Assembly: GCA_950022295.1 (NCBI GenBank)
Contig: OX465598.1
Span: forward strand, 63,844,001-63,908,000
Direction of reading: 5' to 3'
Source of the DNA: Bromus sterilis
Lineage: Eukaryota; Streptophyta; Magnoliopsida; Poales; Poaceae
Length of the DNA: 64,000 nucleotides
The notes under the pieces were generated by a model. It had not been told where the DNA came from. It was given only the letters and a program-made list of their open reading frames with translations, and ran no database searches. Made by a program: the position numbers and the translations under genes. This document shows, piece after piece, positions 57,001-64,000 of the stretch; positions within the stretch are counted from its first letter, which is position 1, and the number at the start of each line of letters is the position of its first letter.

Positions 57001-58461
57001 GAAGCGATGATGGTTCCAAAGTTTCCAATAAATGGCGTGATGCCATATAATCCGGAATAGAATTCACAAATAGAACACTTCACGTGATCTATTTGATTTT
57101 ATCCAAGGATCTAGGTTAGAGGATAAAAGTGAATTTTATTGGAAGATGGATATAATTAGTTTGATACTATTCATAAGTAGCGTTAGTTGGAGAGGAAGTT
57201 TCCAACAAATTCAATGAAATTGACTATGAGAAGAAGTGTCTTCTATAGCGAAGCTATGAATCCATCTTGATTTTATTAGTGATCATCACATATTAAAATA
57301 TATGTGAGATGTCAAAACAAGATTCCCTAGACAAGGTACTGTTGAAGGAAAGGGTAATTGTATTCGATACAATTAAAGGAGTTTTGAGTATCCATGATAC
57401 TAATAAGGAATGCAAGCTTAAAAGGTTGTTTAAGCAAGGCATATCGGAAGTAGAGATCTTTACTTTGAGGCAAAGGGATCTATGTTTCAAGAAAATAAGT
57501 GGGAGCTCTAAATTATTTTCTCAATGTATTATGTGAAAGTATGCATATAATTATTAAGATACATTGTTACATGGCCAAGTTGAAAGTTGTAGAATATAGA
57601 ATATATAATTTCTTTATACACCATGTTGCAGCTAAGATTGAGTATTAGAAGATTATTTGATAATAATCTATACTTGCACAATAAAGTAGCTTTTGTCGAT
57701 TATGTGTTTGATAACATACAAAATAGGAGTATTATTGTATGAGTATATATTTTTGGGCATTTATATTGATTGGTAAATCAATTACCGGTAATACGCAATG
57801 ATAAAACATCTATTATGACTAGGTCATAAAGTTTATCAAGAGGATCAAACATATTGTTAATGACAATAGATGTTCAATGGTTTGTGCAAACAAATGATAT
57901 CACAAGTATGATGATATGGAAGATTGAACATGTGAAGTTGATATTCTTAAAGAATACCATGGACTTGGTACGATAAGAAGTATCATAAATATCATGAGTA
58001 ATAAGAAGATTTAGTTGTACGGAGTTACATTTATGCGAAGCTTCATATTTAGATCATGATATAATTTTCTTCTCGCGAGTGGGAGTTATCTTATAGTAGA
58101 AAGTAATAGTTGGAGAACTATGCAATATGGGGGCATTTACAAAAGGAGTACTATTTTGTGACAACACCTAGAGTTGTACACAAAAGTGGGAGTATATAAA
58201 AAAGACTTGTTTTGTCTAGATATCTTGTCAAGATTTTATAAATTGATATAGATGGAAATCTATTATCGAATTTATGAAAATCACGGTCTTGCATGAGCTT
58301 CAAAATACTAGTACTTACACATATTATCATATGTGTTTTATGTCAAAGTAGATGACATAAAGAATCAGAATAGACATACATATCTAAGTTCGATATGATG
58401 GCTTATTCACTTTCAAATGAGCATAACATGATTGGACACTTAAGTCTACAAGTGTTCGAAT
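54051..58461 (+). pseudogene. Interior C of the Copia array (decayed gag and pol)
   Basis: Nearly identical to interior B but without the Harbinger-type element, and with about 250 bp (56282-56533) that B lacks. The gag start is at 55271 (MARPAQTFHLGVFLERE), with stops soon after; the knuckle shows the same Cys-to-Leu change as B. That the mutations are shared shows B and C descend from one already defective copy. The PPT is missing; repeats replace it. Confidence 0.82.
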
Positions 58462-58557
58462 CAAAGGAAATGTTAGCTAGAGATTATTGGCTCTAGTGCA
58501 AAGGAAATGTTAGCTAGAGATTATTCGCTCTAGTGCAAAGGAAATGTTAGCTAGAGA
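58462..58557 (+). repeat. 37-bp tandem triplication at a lost PPT/LTR junction
   Basis: Units begin at 58462, 58499 and 58536 with CAAAGGAAATGTTAGCTAG. The third unit runs straight into LTR position 313 (TGATTGCGAAGC). The unit corresponds to the sequence just before the PPT in other copies. Confidence 0.93.
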
Positions 58558-60227
58558 TGATTGCGAAGCTTTATCCGTTTGACGTCTTTTTAGTTCCTTT
58601 GACCATGAGATCATGTAACTCTCGGGTACCGGAAAGGGGACGTTGCTCGCTGCAAACGTCACTTGTAATGTGGTGATTATAAAGTTATCTTGTGTGTTCC
58701 CTGAAGGTACCTTGTAGGCTTATATGTGTTCAAGAGTGTGACTTGTCCACCCAAGTGACGGATAGATATTCTTTGGGCCCTCTCAGTAACACTCACTCAA
58801 TCTCTTGCAAGCACGTGACCGAGTCACAAGAGAGTGAGTGCTTATGATGAGAAAAGAGAACTACTGGTAACGAGATTGAACTAGGTACGACGGTACTGAT
58901 GATCAATATCTCGGGCAAGTAACATATCACAGGGCATGGGAATTATATATTGACGGTCAAAGTGGTTCAATCGATAAAAGATCTTCGATGTAATTTACGG
59001 GGGTGGCATGGCCATCTAGATCCCTCTGTTACCTATGACTATGAGAATAGTCATACCCGCATATTACCGAACCCGCAGGGTAGTCACACTTAAGGTCGTA
59101 CGACGCTTTGGGTAGAGAGTTATAAGGTGCAGCAAGTTCAAAGTCCCGAATGGATTCAGGAATATCACAGATAGATTCGGAAGGGTGGAAAACCCCTAGG
59201 TTCATATATGGAAAGGTTTTGGAACATTCCGGAAAGTTTTGGGTCAAATCGGGAAAGTCCGGAATATTCCGTAAGGGGGCAAAACCGGCCAGCTATAGGC
59301 CGGTTTGGCCCCACCTAGTGCGCCTAGCCTACCATGGCTAGGCTGGAAGAATTTCGGGGAGAGGGAGGACTCCTTCCCTTCCCCAATTCGGATTTGCGTT
59401 TGGAGAAGGAGTCTTCCCTCTTTCCGATTCACTATGGCACTAGAACCTTCCCTCTCATGAACTAGTCGGAGTTGGAAAAGGATTGGACTAGAGATCGTGT
59501 CGGATTCCGGAATCCCGCAGCCTCTCGCGTCCTCCTTTATATACGGGAGCCCCGGGACAGAAGAGCCACACAATATTGTGTGCCCGCAGCCCGAGCTCCC
59601 GCCCCCCGCGCCCGCCGTCGACCTGCGCCCCACCGGCGGCCTCCGCCGCCGCCGCGCCGCCCCTCGCTGCCGGCCGCCGCCATGCCGTCGTCGCCCCTCG
59701 CCTCCGGCCTCGTGCCTCCGTCTTGGGTCTTCTACGCCATGCCGGTGTTCCTCTTCCTCCGTCTGGGATCACGCCGTTGATCTTTGGATCTCGCCGGTGA
59801 TTGCCGGATTATCGCCGGAAACCTAATTCCGGCGATCTTCGAAGGGTCTTCCGGGCGAAGCCCTGCCGGATTTCCTCCGCGTTCTTCATCATGCCGCCGT
59901 GACGTCTAAGCACTCTCTCTACTTCGTCGTGTATCCGCTGGATCGGAGAAGCGGGCGACGTCGTCAAGCCGTATGTGTGTATCCCTCGGAGGCGTCGCAC
60001 TTGAGGCGCTTGATCGAGTGAATCGCCGAGACTGAACGGATCGTGATCGGCTACATCGACACCAACCGTACAAGCTTCCGCTACTAATTTGCCAAGGTAC
60101 GCTAATCAAGTTATGCATGTTTGCATATTCATGTTTTGTTGCATGCATCTCCTAAATTGGATCTTGGCTAAGGTTTATTCGTTTTTGCGTAGAAATTTTT
60201 TTGGTTTTCATGCTGCAAACCCCAACA
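58558..60227 (+). repeat. Right LTR of the Copia array, 5'-truncated (1670 bp)
   Basis: Matches the middle LTR from its position 313 (52441) to the end CCCAACA. TATA box at 59536. The GC-rich part (59560-59760) differs from the middle LTR by an extra CG-rich block of about 60 bp. Host gypsy sequence (GAGAGGGCCGCAC) follows. Confidence 0.9.
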
Positions 60228-61920
60228 GAGAGGGCCGCACTCGAACGCCGTCGAGAGCTAGCAGACGCCTCGAACAGGCGCCGTGCTGCTCTCGTATCAC
60301 TTTACTCATCAAGTGACGTCTCGCTGCCACGCGGGCAACACAGTCCCACGCCAGACAAACGACGCCACGTCGCCAGAAACCTCAATGAGGAATTCAATGA
60401 CACAGAAATAATGCCCAAAACGAAGATCCGGAGATGGCCAAGCTGCGCAGGGCCGCACTACACGGAATGCGCGTGTTGGAAGAGGAGGTGCCCCACGAGC
60501 CAATTCTGGTCCTGGCCGCACAAAACCAGCAACCTGTTGATGCGATACTGCAACGTCAGCACCAGCAACCCATTACCCCCTCGCCTTTCTCTCGTCCTCG
60601 ACGGAACAGAAGAGAACCAGCCGACGGGGAAATCAGGCAAAACCGTGCCAGCATCGCGAGTCATCGTCAAACGAAAAATATCCCAAACCATGCCAGTCGA
60701 AATCTAGACATGTCGAACTGGATGACAATGACATGCACGGCGCAGAGTGCTTCAGCGTATTCGTACACTGCGCTAAACTAGAAAAAGGAATCAGATTGGA
60801 GGAAAACTTCCAGAAGTTCGACGGGTCACAGGACCCCCGAAAATATGGATCGACGACTACTGCACAGCCATCAATGGCCCTGTTTGGATACTCTAACTCG
60901 GTTAGAGGTTAGAGTTAGATTCTAACTCTAGTCTAACCCAAAACTAACTCTAACCAAAGAGGTGTTTGGATGGTGGAGTTAGATTGACAATAAATGTATC
61001 ATTTCAATCATTTGACTATTTTATTCAGAATTTTGTATGGTGAAGATAGTGGAAAAAGTAACTTTTTGTGGGCCCATTCAACTCTAACCCAAATAAGCAC
61101 CTCTTAGGTGGGTTAGATTTTTTGGATGGGTTAGATGCATCTAACCAACTCTAACCCTCCTGTTTGGATGTTTTGGGGTTAGTTTGGTACAATCTAACCA
61201 ACTCTAACTCTAACCCATGAATCCAAACAGGGACAATGTTGCCGGAGGTACCAGGGATAACGCGATGCAACTACTATCGATGTACCTGAAGGATTCGGCA
61301 AGGCTATGGCTCAATAACTTGCCGGCCAATTCGATTCGCTCTTGGTTGGAATTTCGAGAGCCTTTTATCTCAAAATTCCAAGGAATTTCGAACCCACAAC
61401 TCTCGCTTGACGAATTTCGACTCTGCAGCCAGCACAGTGACGAGCCGCTGCGTTCCTAGCTCTCACGCTGGCTGGATCTTAAAAACGCGACCGAACCCAT
61501 CCCAAACGAGAAGGCCATCAATGCTTTTCGAGACGTGTTAATTCGAAAGGATTTCAAGGAGGAAATTGGTAGCCTAAATCCCCAGAATATGTTCGCGCGG
61601 CGCTGCTGAACCATGCGAATAGATGGGCCGACATGGAAGATTCGTCCCAAGCGCTCGAACACCTCCAACGCTCACCATGACATGGGGGCCCATTAATGGT
61701 CAACAGCAGCTTGACCCAGTCCGAAAGATGCAGTGACGATTTCGACAATCTCCCACTATTTTTTGAAGAGGAAGCTCCCGAGACGAAGAAACCAGTAAAG
61801 GCGGAAGATTCTGGCACGGCGGAACAGATCGGCCAGAAGGTGACGACAGTCGAAGGAATAACGGATGAAGTCCAGAACCACTCGACGGACTTAGTCCCGA
61901 CCAGGGACATTCTTTGAAGA
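60228..61920 (+). pseudogene. gag: gag of the gag-only gypsy element, split by a MITE
   Basis: Decayed frames read ERRRELADASNRRRAALVSLYSS, then ENFQKFDGSQDPRKYG (60805-60850), then after the MITE NVAGGTRDNAMQLLSMYLKDSARLWLNNLP, WLEFREPFISKFQG and a stop at 61457, then LKNATEPIPNEKAINAFRDVLI and a Glu/Thr-rich tail (LFFEEEAPETKKP). The GSARxWLxxLP and WxxFxxxFxxxF pattern is the retrotransposon gag domain. Several stops and frame changes are present. Confidence 0.72.
60877..61233. mobile_element. MITE in gag (357 bp)
   Basis: Inverted ends (G)CCCTGTTTGGAT carry repeated TCTAACTC and GGTTAGA motifs. The gag target reads GCCATCAATGTTGCC once the element is removed. CAATG is present on both sides (60872-60876 and 61234-61238), giving an apparent 5-bp duplication. 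The superfamily is uncertain: hAT usually makes 8 bp and Tourist 3 bp. Confidence 0.8.
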
Positions 61921-62330
61921 AAGTCGGGCCCATCTCCAGAGGGCCCACGGCTGCTATACCTGCTGCAGCAATCATTTAACAGCTGCTACACCCGCTGCAG
62001 CAAACACAATCGAAGCCCCAGGTTCGTCTGCCTAAAGAAGTTCGAGCCTACTTACAACGAGCTCATAGCTGCTACACTTACCGCAGCAACGTAGTCCTTA
62101 GGATTTCTGATAGCTGTTATACTTGTCGCAGCTAAATCCTTAGGATTTTTTGACAGAACTTGTAATACGGTCAGCAGTGCCAAAAACAATGTATCGAATA
62201 AAGCAAAGTGTTCCTCAAATTTTCTTTTGAGTTGATATCTTTTACGCTTCAAACGCATACCCGATGCTCGGGGGGCTACGCCTTAAAAAACACCCATACT
62301 CGGGGGCTACGCCTTAAAAATAAAATCAAT
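61921..62330 (+). other. Untranslated region with GCTGC/GCAGC hairpin repeats and terminal purine tracts
   Basis: Four copies of a 22-bp motif of the form GCTGCTAYAC...GCAGCAA occur at about 61951, 61982, 62068 and 62112. Each can fold on itself (GCTGC with GCAGC). Then come two near-identical tracts CTCGGGGG(G)CTACGCCTTAAAA at 62264 and 62290. Confidence 0.55.
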
Positions 62331-63494
62331 CGACGAATTTTCATTCCACAATACAACATTGTGTCGATACACAACCCCTATATACGTGAAGCTCTAATTT
62401 CCTTGCAATGCTCTCCCCATCTCGAACACACGGGGAAATTGTTCGAAGTTTACTCTACGGCAAAGAGAATCATCGATACCCAGGTCGATCCATGGATGCC
62501 ACGCTCGAATGAAGGACAAGTCAATCCACACACCTGCACTCAATCGGAACCGAAACGAAGTTATACATCTTGGCTTCACTACAGCCATGCCACCACAAGC
62601 ACTCGCCATCAACTCGCTGCATGCTTTGAAGAAACATAAAATGATGAGCGAAATCAAGATCAGATCTGCAGGATTGCTCAAAACGTGCAAACCCGGTTCA
62701 TTCAATCTCGAAGCAAAAAAACCAAGGACGGTCCTTGTCAAATTCGAATGTGATGGCATACTGACTTCACCAGCATGGGCATTGACAACGGCGATATACG
62801 TATTCACTCAACAGTTTCGTCGGCGCAGAAACCGGAGCAAAAATCAATGACAACGAAGAAACTCGAGGGCTACAGAGCGGGTAAAACTAGTCCTGTTCGC
62901 AACCCAGCCTACTCTCAAAATTGAGCAATGGTGGAAAAAGTACACTCTTGCCTCTATGTAGATATCTTCTGCTTCAAAATAACCACAACCACTACTCGAC
63001 TCTGGTCAAGGCTGCCACACAGTTCAAGGATAACCGAGCGGTTTATCAACGAAGAACTCAACCAAGTCGAAGAAACACTCGAAGGAGTGAAGTAACACGC
63101 GCACGACAGAGCAAGATAAGTCGACATATACAAGAAAAATAGGGGCTGCGTAATTATGGGCACTATTTAAAAGAATTACACAGGCGGATGAAATACAGCG
63201 GAAGATCTGTATGCACAAAAACAATTCGAAATACTACGCTTCGAATTGCCACACTGAGAGCTGTGCTCAGATCGTTTACTCGAAGAATTCGTCCGAAGAG
63301 CTTCAACTGTGCACCCAAAAAGAAGGCGAGCCACTCAGCTCCTAAAGATTACGCTGTCTCAGCCTTTGCCACAAGATGAAAAACTAGCTTCTCCATCTTC
63401 TCGCTAGAACGGAAGGATCAATGAACTCAGTCCACCATTCCCTTCCAGGGACAAAAGGAACATCTGCTCAGAGTAAAGAAACAATCAAGGAGAC
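62331..63494 (+). other. Unassigned gypsy untranslated or decayed sequence
   Basis: Short frames only; the longest is 62208-62639 and overlaps the purine tracts. A further CTCGAGGGCTAC occurs near 62862. I see no domain and no LTR boundary. Confidence 0.35.
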
Positions 63495-63770
63495 AGTTTT
63501 TGAGAACGGATCGAAAATAGGTCATTTTTTGACCCGTCCTCGGGGGCCACACCACCCCTTGGCGCGGCCAGGGCGTGCCAGGGCATGGTGTGGCCCCCCC
63601 TCTGTGTTGGTTTCTTCAAAATAGGGACTTCGGGATTTATTTCGTCCAATCCCGAGAATATTTCCAGAACAACATTTCTGAAATAAAATGCAGCAGAAAA
63701 CAGGGAACTGACACTGTGGCATCTTGTTAATAGGTTAAGTGAAGAGAAAACATATAGTAATTGGTGTAAA
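63495..63770. mobile_element. Gypsy fragment with long hairpin
   Basis: GGGGCCACACCACCCC (63543) pairs with GGCATGGTGTGGCCCC (63581), a strong stem with a GC-rich loop. The following TCCCGAGAATATTTC and CATCTTGTTAATAGGTTA blocks are familiar from wheat-type Athila-like elements. It is a fragment, without LTR or coding sequence. Confidence 0.45.
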
Positions 63771-63812
63771 ACAAGTACGGAGCATCAAAAGTTATAGATC
63801 GTTTGCAGTGTA

Positions 63813-64000
63813 TCACACCTCCATGAAATTCTCAAAGCATGCCAGTGGTCCGTCCTGGGGTTCAATCAGCTCTCCTCGAAAGTCCCAATTCTGGTCATAT
63901 ATTATATCATCTCGTTCATGCTCGACAGTCATGTTGTGCATGATGACACAAGCAGTCATCACCTCCCACATCTTCTCGGTGCTCCATGATCTAGCTGGAT
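63813..64000 (-). CDS. PIF/Harbinger transposase, C-terminal part (continues beyond window)
   Basis: The minus-strand frame from the window edge reads ARSWSTEKMWEVMTACVIMH, then NMTVEHERDD, IYDQNWDFRGE and GPLACFENFMEV before the TGA at 63813-63815. The W(S)xxxMWEVMTACVIMHNMxVE phrase is the closing part of the DDE_Tnp_4 nuclease domain of plant Harbinger-like transposases. The last acidic residue of the catalytic triad would lie upstream, outside the window. No stop or frameshift is seen in the 61 complete codons visible. The element's 3' TIR is not identified. Confidence 0.8.
   Translation of the reverse strand, partial: PARSWSTEKMWEVMTACVIMHNMTVEHERDDIIYDQNWDFRGELIEPQDGPLACFENFMEV

Larger units (their letters stand above)
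46914..60227 (+). mobile_element. Tandem Copia array: truncated LTR, interior B, full LTR, interior C, truncated LTR
   Basis: One complete LTR (52129-54039) is shared between two nearly identical interiors. The left LTR is reduced to about 160 bp and the right LTR lacks its first 312 bp. Both interiors belong to the same pol-deleted BARE-like family as 24591-32993. A single insertion gives two LTRs and one interior, so this arrangement requires unequal recombination between LTRs of copies or a joint replication product. No target duplication can be scored because both outer ends are truncated. Confidence 0.88.
45391..63480 (+). mobile_element. Plus-strand gypsy element, gag-only, split by a Copia array
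   Basis: 5' LTR end (to 45793), PBS (45795-45812), 5' interior to 46912, then a 13.3-kb Copia array, then the gag continuation (60228-61920), a repeat-bearing untranslated region, and purine-rich CTCGGGGGGCTACGCC (62264) and CTCGGGGGCTACGCC (62290). No protease, RT or integrase is recognisable between gag and the terminal tracts. It therefore looks like a gag-only (TR-GAG type) or internally deleted element. The right boundary is approximate. Confidence 0.55.

Noticed and set aside
62331..63400. Short ORFs of 63-143 codons, some basic
   Set aside because: They have no start context, motif or conservation I can see. They most likely lie in decayed retroelement sequence.

Overview
The window is repeat DNA from a grass nuclear genome. 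I found no host gene that I would defend. A pooid grass (the oat, ryegrass and wheat side of the family) fits best. The Copia LTRs have the layout of the BARE/Angela family, and there are a Tekay-type chromovirus with very long LTRs, a Sirevirus LTR, an Athila-like fragment and Tourist-type MITEs. Species and tribe cannot be settled from sequence alone.

Layout, left to right. 1-2276 is the 3' part of a gypsy LTR that breaks a minus-strand BARE-like Copia element (2277-7862: RT, integrase, gag, PBS, 5' LTR). A short gypsy LTR scrap follows (7863-8035). From 8036 to 34200 lies one minus-strand Tekay chromovirus: 3' LTR remnant, chromodomain, RNase H, RT, protease and gag, an extra ORF, PBS, and a 5' LTR of about 4.6 kb. 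It has been entered several times. A Tourist/Harbinger-like element (10491-15046, TSD TTA) sits in the RT, and it contains a complete hAT transposon (11202-14907, TSD TTCACAAC) with an intact 702-residue transposase. The 5' LTR holds a 5'-truncated LINE (20277-23017, 14-bp TSD), itself carrying a MITE (20931-21213, TSD TAA), and a structurally complete Copia element (24591-32993, TSD GAAGA).

34201-39145 is a second minus-strand gypsy element with two tandem-repeat fields, a PBS and a 1.5-kb LTR. It abuts a LINE ORF1 (39146-41141) that is open except for four in-frame stops. 41301-43869 is the 3' end of a Sirevirus with repeated purine tracts and a palindrome-rich LTR. 43870-45390 is an Athila-like 3' fragment. 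45391-63480 is a plus-strand gypsy element in which only gag is recognisable. It is split by a tandem Copia array (truncated LTR, internal, full LTR, internal, truncated LTR; 46914-60227) that holds a 1-kb Harbinger-type element, and its gag is split again by a MITE (60877-61233). The right edge has an LTR hairpin fragment and the C-terminus of a Harbinger transposase.

The open and apparently functional coding sequences are the hAT transposase, a small BED-finger-only ORF beside it made by an internal duplication of the transposase gene, and the partial Harbinger transposase at the edge. All retroelement proteins carry stops, frameshifts or deletions. The most unusual structures are the hAT element with its second BED-only gene, the extra coiled-coil ORF upstream of gag in the Tekay element, the three-LTR Copia array, and a Copia subfamily in which separate copies share the same pol loss.
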